A stretch of DNA of 64,000 bases from Niastella caeni (GTDB lineage: Bacteria > Bacteroidota > Bacteroidia > Chitinophagales > Chitinophagaceae): NCBI RefSeq assembly GCF_004834005.1, contig NZ_STFF01000005.1, forward strand, positions 558,001-622,000, in the 5' to 3' direction. Positions 26,356 through 35,004 of the stretch are shown one piece after another. Within the stretch, counting starts at the first letter, position 1; each line of letters opens with the position of its first letter. Made by a program: the position numbers and the translations under genes. The notes beneath the pieces were generated by a model that was not told the origin of the DNA, did not search any database, and saw nothing but the letters and a program-made list of their open reading frames with translations.

Positions 26356-27588
26356 TTAGGCAATGAACTCATTGATAGCTTCTATATAATAGCAACCGCG
26401 TTGGTTTTGCTGGCGCATTTTAGAAGCCATGCCATTGATTACCCGTTGTATTTTCTCGTCGGCATTTATAGTTTGGCACGCAGCTATTTCGGGTGATGAA
26501 AGTTGAATATAAGATGGAAAGGTCTGGATCTCTTTTAATTTGGTCTTTACAGCTTTGAACACCGGTACATGCTTGCGCATTTCTACCCACTCTAAAAATT
26601 CTTCTATGTGTTCGCGGATGATGATCCAGGCTTTGGGCACTTCGGCTTCGCGCATTTGCAGGGTTTCATCTTTCAGTTTAGAAAGCTCATCTACATTCAC
26701 CAGGTGAACATTGGGCAGTTCCTGGGCGCTTTCTTCAACATTAAATGGAACCGAAAGGTCGATGATCAGTTTCTCGCCCTTACCTTCTAAATGCGATTTT
26801 TTAATGGTGGGTTCTACCGAATTGGTAGCTACCAGTATGATGTGTGATTCTTCTATTTTTTGACCCAGGTCCGATAAAGGTGCATGATGAAGGTCTAATT
26901 CTTCGGCCAGTTGAGCGGCTTTATCATGTGTGCGGTTAATAAGCGTAATATGGTCTGCATCCAGGTAATCTACCAGGTTTTTGCAGGTATTTCGACCAAT
27001 TTTACCAACGCCCAGCAATAAGATCTTCTTGTCAGAAATATCAGCTACTTTTTCCCTGATGTACTGAATGGCTGCAAAGGATACCGAAACGGTTCCGCCG
27101 CTGAGGTGGGTTTGATTCTTTATTGCTTTGGAAGATTGCAGTACGCAATTTACCAGTCGTTCCATGAAAGAGTCGGTATAGCCCTGCTCTTTGCTGAATT
27201 TTACTGCTTGTTTTATCTGCCCTACAATTTCATAATCGCCCAGGATTTGGGAATCGAGACCGGCAGCCACTGAAAACAGGTGCTCGATGGCGGCCATTCC
27301 GTTCTTTACATATGCTAATTGGCTAAAAGTTGATGCGGTTCCTTCGGTTTGGGTGCATAGGAGGTTAATCAGTTGGTCGGCACTTTCGGCAAAACCGTAA
27401 ACTTCGGTACGGTTGCAGGTGCTTAAAACAAATAACTCATGCAAACCAAATTCGGGGGCTTTGGTAAGTAGGGTAGCGTATTGATCATTACTCACTGCAA
27501 ATTGGCCTCGTATCGCAGCATCGGTCTTTTTGTAATTGATCCCGGCTATAAAAAACCTTGTTATGTCCTTGGTACTGTTTCCGTGCAT
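26356..27588 (-). CDS. hemA: Glutamyl-tRNA reductase
   Basis: 410 aa. Catalytic Cys in LFVLSTCNRTEVYGF, then the SILGDYEIVGQIKQA-type motif (here DSQILGDYEIVGQIKQA) and the NADPH-binding GVGKIGRNTCKNL; C-terminal dimerisation helix bundle. First committed step of the C5 route to haem. It is the first gene of the minus-strand hem operon (hemA-C-D-E-F-x-B-L). Confidence 0.96.
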   Translation of the reverse strand: MHGNSTKDITRFFIAGINYKKTDAAIRGQFAVSNDQYATLLTKAPEFGLHELFVLSTCNRTEVYGFAESADQLINLLCTQTEGTASTFSQLAYVKNGMAAIEHLFSVAAGLDSQILGDYEIVGQIKQAVKFSKEQGYTDSFMERLVNCVLQSSKAIKNQTHLSGGTVSVSFAAIQYIREKVADISDKKILLLGVGKIGRNTCKNLVDYLDADHITLINRTHDKAAQLAEELDLHHAPLSDLGQKIEESHIILVATNSVEPTIKKSHLEGKGEKLIIDLSVPFNVEESAQELPNVHLVNVDELSKLKDETLQMREAEVPKAWIIIREHIEEFLEWVEMRKHVPVFKAVKTKLKEIQTFPSYIQLSSPEIAACQTINADEKIQRVINGMASKMRQQNQRGCYYIEAINEFIA

Positions 27589-27617
27589 GAATATCGAATT
27601 CTGAAATATTGACCCTG

Positions 27618-27625
27618 CAAAAATA
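27618..27625 (-). promoter_or_regulatory. Candidate -7 box for the hemA operon
   Basis: TATTTTTG on the minus strand, 29 nt before the hemA ATG, matches TAnnTTTG. No clear -33 partner. Confidence 0.45.
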
Positions 27626-28159
27626 CTTTCGGGCTCGTCATTGTCCTAATATGTCTGTCATTTCCTTGTCATTTTACTGTCTGATTATCATCATATGGGA
27701 ATATGAGAAAATTCATACATACCTGATAAAGGGTAGAAATGACACCTTTAACAGCTTTTCTGCAGATGGTTTTTTAAACAACATCTGTCGTTTTCTGCGG
27801 CAAACAACAAGGCAATTTACCCGCATCATTTCGGCTCATAGTTCTCACGAATAATGTGTACAAAGCTGCCACCGTCCCTCGCCGCCGCCTGTTTTCTTTT
27901 ACGTCATTTTTTCAATAAAAGTTGCTATCAGGCCAAACCTTGCTCCCAAGCCGAATTTTAAACTCACTTTTCATTCCCGGCACTTGAAAACACATATTTG
28001 ATGACTTTTAATACAATTTTTGTAGAAAAAAAATCTCATATTGATTTTCTGCAATGTAGAGGCTCCTAAACTGTTGAGAGCACCAGCTGATGAACAAATA
28101 CTTGATCCCATTCCTGCCAATTCCTCTCTTTTACCCAAATGAAACCTTTTATCTTAGGG
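27626..28159. other. Gene-free half of the divergent hemA-hemH interval
   Basis: No convincing coding region: short open frames here lack family resemblance and normal codon use. It must hold the upstream control region of the hemA operon. I see no recognisable riboswitch or tRNA. Confidence 0.5.
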
Positions 28160-28246
28160 TAATCCTAAGGTCATCCTTAGGTTATCCTTGGGTTTTCCCT
28201 GGGTTTTGATCCTGGGATGACCTTATTATAACCTTATGATAAGCTT
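28160..28246. repeat. Inverted 11-bp word arrays upstream of hemH
   Basis: Left arm has 11-bp units TAATCCTAAGG (28160-28170), TCATCCTTAGG, TTATCCTTGGG and TTTTCCCTGGG (to 28203). The right arm (28211-28246) reads, inverted, as TCATCCCAGG, TTATAATAAGG and TTATCATAAGG. It is the same two-arm design as the 7- and 8-bp elements but with period 11. Confidence 0.8.
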
Positions 28247-28416
28247 AGAATGAGTGTACTCATTGTATTTCATCTATTTATAAAGTGAATAATTACGCAG
28301 TGTGGAAGAAGGCATAAGTGAACAGTGTAAAAGGTGTTTGAAACGCTGGTTAGCCCTAAATGCCCGGGATTTATTTGTGCGGGATGTACAACGAGAGCCA
28401 CTTACTCCAAAATAAT

Positions 28417-28450
28417 TTTGATTTTTAAGTTGTTAAGCGAATTACTTTTG
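28417..28450 (+). promoter_or_regulatory. hemH promoter (-33 and -7)
   Basis: TTTG at 28417-28420 and TACTTTTG at 28443-28450, spacer 22 bp. It fixes the hemH start at ATG 28463; upstream in-frame codons would lie before the transcript start. Confidence 0.65.
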
Positions 28451-28462
28451 CACTCAATAATT

Positions 28463-29491
28463 ATGGCAACAACAAAAAGAGGAATTGTTTTAATGAACCT
28501 GGGTTCACCCGACTCAACCCGGGTAAAAGATGTACGTCGGTATCTGAACGAATTTTTAATGGATGAACGGGTGATCGATATGCCCTATCTGAGTCGTTTG
28601 TTACTGGTGAAGGGTATTATAGTTCCATTCCGGGCACCCAAATCGGCGCATGCATATGCTTCTATCTGGACGAAAGAAGGATCCCCGCTGATGGTATTGA
28701 GCAGGCAATTGCAGGAAGCATTGCAACAACAGGTAACTGAACCCGTGGCGCTGGCGATGCGTTATGGCTCCCCGGCACCCTGGACTGCCTACGACGAACT
28801 GCTGGAAAAAGAGCCCGGCCTGGAAGAAGTGGTGCTGGTGCCATTGTACCCGCATTATGCCTTGAGCAGTTATGAAACGGCAGTGGAATACGCAAAAGAA
28901 GCACATGCGAAAGGAAAGTATACTTTCAAGCTAACCATAGTTCCGCCTTTTTACGATAATGCGCTGTACCTGGATTCGTTGGCAGACAGCATGAAGCCCT
29001 ATTTGCAGCAACCATATGATCATATCGTGTTCAGCTATCATGGCATACCCGAGCGGCATGTTCATAAAACAGATGTAACAGGACAACATTGCTTAAAGGT
29101 TAATAATTGTTGTGAAATAAACAGTGAAGCACACAAGTATTGTTACCGTCATCAATGTTTGTACACTACAAAAAAGATGGCTGAAATGCTGCAGATCCCG
29201 GAACAGAAATACAGTTATGCATTTCAATCGCGCCTGGGCAGGGATGAATGGTTAAAGCCCTATACGGCACAGCGCCTGACCGAGTTTCCGGCAGAAGGCG
29301 TAAAGAAGTTGCTGATAGCCTGTCCGGCTTTTGTGAGTGATTGTTTGGAAACGCTGGAGGAAATTGCCGGGCAGGGAAAAGAATCCTTTATAGCGGCCGG
29401 TGGTGAATCGCTTACCCTGATCCCCTGTTTAAATGTGCATCCCATGTGGGTGAAGGCGATTGCCGCATGGGTTGGAAGCGAGAAATATTAA
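28463..29491 (+). CDS. hemH: Ferrochelatase
   Basis: 342 aa. N-terminus GIVLMNLGSPDS, active-site His in VFSYHGIPERH, and the later Glu-rich motif CLETLEEI. A Cys-rich segment (NNCC, then KYCYRHQC) lies in the middle, as in other Bacteroidota ferrochelatases; whether it holds an Fe-S cluster is not known from sequence. It inserts iron into protoporphyrin IX. It is divergent from hemA and followed by hemJ. Confidence 0.96.
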   Translation: MATTKRGIVLMNLGSPDSTRVKDVRRYLNEFLMDERVIDMPYLSRLLLVKGIIVPFRAPKSAHAYASIWTKEGSPLMVLSRQLQEALQQQVTEPVALAMRYGSPAPWTAYDELLEKEPGLEEVVLVPLYPHYALSSYETAVEYAKEAHAKGKYTFKLTIVPPFYDNALYLDSLADSMKPYLQQPYDHIVFSYHGIPERHVHKTDVTGQHCLKVNNCCEINSEAHKYCYRHQCLYTTKKMAEMLQIPEQKYSYAFQSRLGRDEWLKPYTAQRLTEFPAEGVKKLLIACPAFVSDCLETLEEIAGQGKESFIAAGGESLTLIPCLNVHPMWVKAIAAWVGSEKY

Positions 29492-29713
29492 ATATCGGAT
29501 GTTGAATGTTCAATGTTGAAGTAAAGAAAAGGGCATTAAGGCATGAAGAAATGAAAAATGAAGAATTAAAAACAGCGAAATGAAAAAGGGAAGAAATGCT
29601 TAAAGCTTGTATTTGCTTGCAGCGTGCAGCTTGAAGCTTGCAGCGGTTTTCACGTTTCACGACTTAGATTGCCAATTAGCACATCAGCATATTAGCACAT
29701 TATCACATTAGCG
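29492..29713. repeat. Stack of at least four word arrays between hemH and hemJ
   Basis: Composite copy 2. Blocks in order: ATGTTGA-type from the hemH stop; GAAATGA-type with 28 nt (29548-29575) identical to 12961-12988; GCTTGCA-type at 29615-29642; GTTTCAC-type near 29650-29660; and 8-bp ATTAGCAC-type at 29675-29713, ending 3 nt before the hemJ ATG. The whole intergenic gap is repeat. Confidence 0.85.
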
Positions 29714-29716
29714 TTC

Positions 29717-30241
29717 ATGAATACTTACGTCAAGGCCCTTCATATTATCTTCATAGTTACCTGGTTCTGTGGTATGTTTTATATCGTGCGGCTGTTTGTG
29801 TACAATACAGAAGCCGGCGAAAAAAGCGAGCCGGAGAAAAGCATCCTGCGCAACAATTTCACGATCATGATCAAGCGTCTTTGGTTTGGCATTACCTGGC
29901 CATCTGCCATTGCTACGCTGATCTTTGGTCCGTGGACCTGGTACCAATTTGGTTCTACGCCCGACTGGCTGTTCGTTAAACTGTTTTTTGTAGTTGGATT
30001 ATATGCTTATCATTTTACCCTGCATGCTATTTACAAACAACAGGTAAAAGGCGTTTTCAGATACAGTTCCCAGCAACTGCGCATCTGGAACGAAGTGGCC
30101 ACCATCTTCCTGGTTGCCATTGTAATGCTGGCTGTGGTTAAACAAAATATGAGCGTGGTATTTGGCCTCGTTGGGCTTATTGCATTTGTAGTTGTGCTCA
30201 TGAGCGCGATCAAGATCTATAAAAGTATCAGGAAGAAATAA
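29717..30241 (+). CDS. hemJ: Protoporphyrinogen oxidase HemJ
   Basis: 174 aa, four to five membrane helices. The N-terminus KALHIIFIVTWFCGMFYIVR carries the conserved His of the HemJ (UPF0093) family; KRLWFGITWPS and the GLYAYHFTLH segment agree. It oxidises protoporphyrinogen IX to protoporphyrin IX in the inner membrane. With it the window encodes every step from Glu-tRNA to haem. Confidence 0.92.
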   Translation: MNTYVKALHIIFIVTWFCGMFYIVRLFVYNTEAGEKSEPEKSILRNNFTIMIKRLWFGITWPSAIATLIFGPWTWYQFGSTPDWLFVKLFFVVGLYAYHFTLHAIYKQQVKGVFRYSSQQLRIWNEVATIFLVAIVMLAVVKQNMSVVFGLVGLIAFVVVLMSAIKIYKSIRKK

Positions 30242-30247
30242 CTCAAC

Positions 30248-30272
30248 AAAAAAACCTCCCTGGCGGAAGGTT
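30248..30272. terminator. Hairpin after hemJ, terminator-like on both strands
   Basis: AACCTCCC (30253-30260) pairs with GGAAGGTT (30265-30272) around TGGC. On the minus strand it is followed by seven T (30254-30248), on the plus strand by TTTT. Confidence 0.65.
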
Positions 30273-30410
30273 TTACAACGGGGTCACCAATGTCTTTTAG
30301 TCCCGAAAACGGGCTCGTCCGTAGGCACGCACAGTCCGCCCTGGATTTGGTTTTCCACAGGCATAACCAGAGATTAAAAACGGGAAGGTAACGGATTACA
30401 AAAAGGTGTA

Positions 30411-30455
30411 AAAAAGAAAAAACCTTTCCTTTGTTTTAGAATTTTAAAGGAAAGG
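30411..30455 (-). terminator. Minus-strand terminator in the gene-free interval
   Basis: CCTTTCCTTT at 30423-30432 is the exact inverse complement of AAAGGAAAGG at 30446-30455. On the minus strand the stem is followed by TTTTTTCTTTTTT. This implies a minus-strand transcript arriving from the region around 30.5-31 kb. Confidence 0.6.
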
Positions 30456-30480
30456 GGAGCAGGACTACTCCCCTTTTTAA
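30451..30480 (+). terminator. Plus-strand terminator in the gene-free interval
   Basis: AAAGGGGAG pairs with CTCCCCTTT (30451-30459 with 30468-30476), followed by TTTTT. It shares 5 bp with the neighbouring hairpin at 30423-30455, so the two cannot form together on one RNA. Confidence 0.6.
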
Positions 30481-31438
30481 CCCCTAAACCCTAAACCGTA
30501 GAAAAGGTTTTTCATATAATGAGGTAATAATGTAATTTTCAAGTGAAACTCCCGTGAGGTAAAACCTCTTAGAGATATGTGACAGGGACTAATACTTAGA
30601 AAATATCGTACCAAAAATCAGTTTGTCACACTTAAAATTCCCCTCTAATTTTTCAACATTTCTTATTGCAAAGAGCACATAAATAGTTCCATAAATTATG
30701 CCAAACGCCAGAAATGTGGATAAAGCCGGGCTGAAAATGGCCTATTCTTTAAAAATTTTTCAAATAACTTCAACAATACCCACATAAGTTCAAATGCCGC
30801 TAAAGGTTTACCTGTAGTAACTGCAAAATCGATTGTCTGCTGTAAGTATTAAGCTGTCGTAAAATAGCCAGTGCGGGTTCAATTTGCCACTCAACCTCCA
30901 AAACCGTGTTTGAACAGCAAACAAAAGAGTGATTCTAATGATATATAACACCATCTTATAACAAAACTTAAGAATTGTGCTAAAGAACAGCAGTTTTTTT
31001 GCCCGATTAACTGAAGAAGGGGAGCGTTTGTGCACCAGTGTTATAAGCATTTCATCGTGAATACAATACATATTTTATTTCTGCAAATGCCATTTTATTG
31101 GACGGCATATCGGATTACGGGATTGTTCAACGGAAGACATAAATTAATAGATATCAATTCATTCCCTTAACGGTACAAATAAGGTTTGTATGAACCATTC
31201 TGTTGCTTACCCGTCACAAACTTATAAAGTAGAAATATGGGATAACCAAATTGGCCGACGCTACTGGGTCATAATTGTAAGGTCATTTGCCGTCACCTGG
31301 GGGTTATAAGGTGAAGGAGCCTTTTGGGTAGGGTGAGTTCTTCTGTTCATTAGCCCATCATATCGGAAGTAGGGGAATTTTACAGTAAACTAACGTCCAA
31401 AGCGCCGGTCTCAGCCGGCCTTTGCGCTAACTTTTCAG

Positions 31439-31446
31439 TACCTTTG
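31439..31446 (+). promoter_or_regulatory. Candidate -7 box for ileS
   Basis: TACCTTTG matches TAnnTTTG, 92 nt before the ileS start. A GC-rich hairpin (AGCGC...GCGCT, about 31400-31428) lies just upstream. There is no T-box-like leader. Confidence 0.5.
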
Positions 31447-31538
31447 CACACTTTTCGGGCTGCGGAATTACTTGTTCTGCAGCAATTTTTGGCCACAAGC
31501 CATTTTAAAAGTGATTAAACAGATTTACCGGGAATTAT

Positions 31539-34500
31539 ATGGCAGTTAACTACAGAGAGTTTCAGAAATTGAATTTGCCTGTTATAGAACAGGAAATGTT
31601 AGCTAAATGGAATGAAAACCAGGCTTTTGAGCAAAGTGTGTCGCTTCGGAGCGAGGCGCCTTCCTTTGTGTTTTATGAGGGTCCGCCCAGCGCTAACGGA
31701 ATGCCGGGCATTCATCACGTTATCAGCCGCACATTAAAAGACCTGGTTTGCCGGTATAAAACCATGCGTGGCTATCAGGTAAACCGTAAAGCCGGTTGGG
31801 ATACCCACGGGCTACCCATTGAGTTAGGTGTTGAAAAAGAACTGGGTATCACCAAAGAAGATATCGGTAAAAAGATCTCTGTTGAAGAATACAACCACAA
31901 ATGCCGGGAGGCGGTAATGCGGTATAAAGATAAATGGGACGACCTCACCAAGAAAATGGGCTATTGGGTTGATCTGAACGACCCGTATATCACTTTCGAT
32001 AACAATTATGTTGAAACTCTGTGGTATCTACTAAGTAAATTATATGAGAAGGGGTTGCTATATGAAAGCGTAAGCATTCAGCCCTATTCACCGGCAGCAG
32101 GTACCGGCCTCAGCTCGCACGAGCTGAACCAGCCCGGCACCTATAAAATGGTAAAGGATACCAGCGCCGTGGTAATGTTCAAAGCGGTGCGGGATGAGAA
32201 GTCTGAGTTTTTGTTTAAAGCAATTGAGGAGGCTGAACGCCAAACGCCGAACGCTGAACGCGCAACCGCCCACTCACCACTCACCGCTCACCATTCACCC
32301 TTCTTCATGGCCTGGACGACCACACCCTGGACGCTTCCCAGTAACCTTGGGTTAACGGTAGGCGACCGCATCACCTATGTGCTGGTTCAAACCTTCAACC
32401 CCTACACGCATTTGCCCATAAATGTGGTGCTGGCCAAAGACCTGTTAGGCAAATATTTTAAACCCGAAGCCGAGAATAGCGGTTTTGAGGAATACAAAGA
32501 GGGCGATAAGGTTCTGCCCTGGAAAATACTAGCCGAGTTCAAGGGTGCTCAAATAGAAGGTTGCCGTTACGAACAACTGCTGCCTTTTGAGGCTAATTCT
32601 ATCGAGTCAATCAAAGCGCTCACTCCCAATGCGAAACCATGGCGGGTACTATTAGGTGATTTTGTGACGACTGAGGATGGTACTGGTATCGTACACACTG
32701 CACCTGATTTTGGTGCGGATGACTTCAGGGTAGGAAGCAAATACAATCTTGGCTTCTTTACCGGAGTAAATAAATACGGTAAACTGGAGAAATTGGTATT
32801 AGTCGATCGCCAGGGAAAGTTTGTTGACGGACTGGGTGAATTCAGCAATCGCTACGTGAAAAACTATAAAGACGATAAAGAATATGTGGATGTGAACGTA
32901 GATATCTGCGTAAAGCTGAAAAAAGAGAACCGGGCTTTCAAGATCGAAAAATATGAGCATAATTATCCCCATTGTTGGCGCACCGATAAACCGGTATTGT
33001 ACTATCCGTTAGATGCCTGGTTTATAAAAACCACCGCTTTGAAGGACAGGCTGGTTGCCCTGAATAAAACCATCAACTGGAAGCCTAAATCAACCGGCGA
33101 AGGCCGTTTTGGTAACTGGCTCGAGAATATGGTTGACTGGAACCTGAGCCGCAGCCGTTTCTGGGGTACGCCCTTACCGGTTTGGAAAACCGAAGATGGT
33201 AACGAGGAAGTATGTATCGGTTCTGCCATTCAATTGAAGGAAGAAGCCGCGAAGGCCGATAAAGCATTAGGCACCAACAATGCAAAACTTCTCAACAACC
33301 TTGATCTGCACAAACCATATGTAGATGAAATAATACTGGTTAGCGCTTCTGGCAAACCTATGAAACGCATACCCGACCTTATAGACGTATGGTTCGATAG
33401 TGGGGCTATGCCCTATGCTCAATGGGGCCTGGACCATGAAAAGCTGAAAGCCGGCGATCCATTCCCGTTCAAACAACCGTTCAATAAAAACTACCCGGCC
33501 GATTTTATTGCCGAAGGCGTTGACCAAACCCGTGGTTGGTTCTATACCCTGCATACTATTGCCGGTCTGTTGTTCGATTCTGTAGCGTATAAAACCTGCG
33601 TTTCAAACGGGTTGGTACTGGATAAGAACGGCAACAAGATGAGCAAGCGCTTAGGCAATGTAGTTGATCCGTTCAAGACCATTGAACAATATGGCGCCGA
33701 TGCCACGCGCTGGTACCTCATTACCAATGCTTCGCCCTGGGAGAACATGAAGTTCGACCTGGAAGGCATTAAAGAGGTTCAGCGTAAATTCTTCGGTACT
33801 TTATATAACACCTATCAGTTCTTCGCGCTGTATGCCAATGTAGATGGGTTCTCATTTAAAGAAGCCTATATTCCGCTGGAACAACGGCCGGAGATCGACC
33901 GATGGATCCTTTCTTCTTTAAACACCCTGATAAAAAAGGTAACGGAATATATGGACGATTATGAGCCTACCCAGGCCGGTCGTGCCATAGAAGAGTTTAT
34001 GGATGAGCACCTTAGTAACTGGTACGTGCGCCTGTGCCGCCGCCGGTTCTGGAAGGGTGAGTACGAGCATGATAAAGTATGCGCGTACCAAACCCTGTAC
34101 GAGTGCCTGGAAACCGTATTAATGCTTATGGCGCCCATTTCGCCTTTCTTCAGCGATGCGCTGTTCCAGAACCTGAATGCAGTTACGGGCAGGCATACCG
34201 TAGCATCTGTACATCACACAGATTACCCCGTTAGTAATCCGGCCGTTTTAGATGCCTCATTGGAAGAGCGGATGCAACTGGCGCAGGACATTTCTTCCCT
34301 GGTTTTATCGTTACGGAAAACGGCGAAATTAAAAGTGCGGCAGCCATTGCAAAGGGTGCTGGTGCCTGTGTTGAATAAACACATGAAGGCCCAGATAGAG
34401 CGGATCGAAGACCTGGTAAAAAGCGAAGTGAACGTAAAGGAGATCGAGTATCTAACGGAAGATAACGGGTTTATTAAAAAGAAGATAAAGCCCAATTATA

Positions 34501-35000
34501 CGGTATTAGGTAAGAAGCTGGGGGCGAAAATGAAGCCCGTAGCAGCAGCATTAGCCGCTTTTACGCAGGAAGACATATCGAAATTGGAAAAAGATGGCAG
34601 TATTTCATTGGAAATTGAAAGCGAACCCTTAATATTACAGACTAATGAAGTAGAGATCACCAGTGAAGATATCCCCGGGTGGATGGTGGCCAATAAAGAT
34701 GCTCTCACCGTGGCTTTGGATGTAACCGTTACCCCAGAACTGGTCAGCGAAGGTAATGCCCGCGAACTGGTTAACCGTATCCAGAAAATCCGCAAAGACA
34801 GTGGTTTCGAACTCACTGATCGAATACTGGTTAAGGTAACCGAACACCAGGAGTTGAACCAATCGATCGCCCAATTTAATAATTATATTTGCACGGAAAT
34901 TTTGGCAGATAAACTTGAACTAGTACCTGAATTACCAGATGGCACCGAAATTGAAGTGAACGATATTCCATTAAAAGTGTTCGTTACAAAAAAAGCGTAA
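31539..35000 (+). CDS. ileS: Isoleucyl-tRNA synthetase with an in-frame repeat insertion
   Basis: 1153 aa, the long IleRS type. Class I motif HIGH-like GIHHVIS near residue 60 (PSANGMPGIHHV), editing-domain motif WTTTPWTLPSN, KMSKRLGN and a C-terminal anticodon-binding region. Directly before the editing motif lies an extra stretch (about residues 231-254) of period-7 character (AERQTPN, AERATAH, SPLTAHH) encoded by word arrays at 32232-32299; relatives go straight into FFMAWTTTPW. The frame is kept and no catalytic motif is broken. It is followed after 4 nt by the DksA-like gene. Confidence 0.97.
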   Translation: MAVNYREFQKLNLPVIEQEMLAKWNENQAFEQSVSLRSEAPSFVFYEGPPSANGMPGIHHVISRTLKDLVCRYKTMRGYQVNRKAGWDTHGLPIELGVEKELGITKEDIGKKISVEEYNHKCREAVMRYKDKWDDLTKKMGYWVDLNDPYITFDNNYVETLWYLLSKLYEKGLLYESVSIQPYSPAAGTGLSSHELNQPGTYKMVKDTSAVVMFKAVRDEKSEFLFKAIEEAERQTPNAERATAHSPLTAHHSPFFMAWTTTPWTLPSNLGLTVGDRITYVLVQTFNPYTHLPINVVLAKDLLGKYFKPEAENSGFEEYKEGDKVLPWKILAEFKGAQIEGCRYEQLLPFEANSIESIKALTPNAKPWRVLLGDFVTTEDGTGIVHTAPDFGADDFRVGSKYNLGFFTGVNKYGKLEKLVLVDRQGKFVDGLGEFSNRYVKNYKDDKEYVDVNVDICVKLKKENRAFKIEKYEHNYPHCWRTDKPVLYYPLDAWFIKTTALKDRLVALNKTINWKPKSTGEGRFGNWLENMVDWNLSRSRFWGTPLPVWKTEDGNEEVCIGSAIQLKEEAAKADKALGTNNAKLLNNLDLHKPYVDEIILVSASGKPMKRIPDLIDVWFDSGAMPYAQWGLDHEKLKAGDPFPFKQPFNKNYPADFIAEGVDQTRGWFYTLHTIAGLLFDSVAYKTCVSNGLVLDKNGNKMSKRLGNVVDPFKTIEQYGADATRWYLITNASPWENMKFDLEGIKEVQRKFFGTLYNTYQFFALYANVDGFSFKEAYIPLEQRPEIDRWILSSLNTLIKKVTEYMDDYEPTQAGRAIEEFMDEHLSNWYVRLCRRRFWKGEYEHDKVCAYQTLYECLETVLMLMAPISPFFSDALFQNLNAVTGRHTVASVHHTDYPVSNPAVLDASLEERMQLAQDISSLVLSLRKTAKLKVRQPLQRVLVPVLNKHMKAQIERIEDLVKSEVNVKEIEYLTEDNGFIKKKIKPNYTVLGKKLGAKMKPVAAALAAFTQEDISKLEKDGSISLEIESEPLILQTNEVEITSEDIPGWMVANKDALTVALDVTVTPELVSEGNARELVNRIQKIRKDSGFELTDRILVKVTEHQELNQSIAQFNNYICTEILADKLELVPELPDGTEIEVNDIPLKVFVTKKA
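32232..32299. repeat. Word arrays inside ileS
   Basis: Five 7-bp units of GCnnAAC type (GCTGAAC, GCCAAAC, GCCGAAC, GCTGAAC, GCGCAAC) at 32232-32266, the same word as in the arginine operon elements. Then four units ACTCACC, ACTCACC, GCTCACC, ATTCACC at 32272-32299. The second array is not the inverse of the first, so this is two different half elements side by side. Confidence 0.85.
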
Positions 35001-35004
35001 AAGT

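Larger units (their letters stand above)
30273..31438. other. 1.2-kb interval without a convincing gene
   Basis: No open frame here has family resemblance. The left part (30264-30345) is rich in short complementary segments (GGCGGA with TCCGCC; CCCG-AAAA-CGGG) and is bracketed by terminator hairpins, so a small structured RNA is possible. An inverted repeat TGTGACA/TGTCACA lies at about 30578-30635. I recognise no known RNA family; a match to SRP, tmRNA, RNase P or 6S RNA could not be made. Confidence 0.45.

Noticed and set aside
27609..27854. 81-codon open frame on the plus strand between hemA and hemH
   Set aside because: It overlaps the hemA upstream region, has no recognisable domain and poor codon use.
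30253..30275. GGCGGAAGG segment resembling the SRP RNA apical loop
   Set aside because: The flanking conserved GAAGGNAGCA context is missing, and the segment is half of a terminator hairpin.
30808..31071. 87-codon open frame on the minus strand in the long gene-free interval
   Set aside because: No family resemblance, irregular composition, and no clear start signal; I do not call it a gene.
31300..31538. Possible T-box or riboswitch leader of ileS
   Set aside because: No T-box sequence or specifier-loop layout is visible, and Bacteroidota do not generally use T-boxes.
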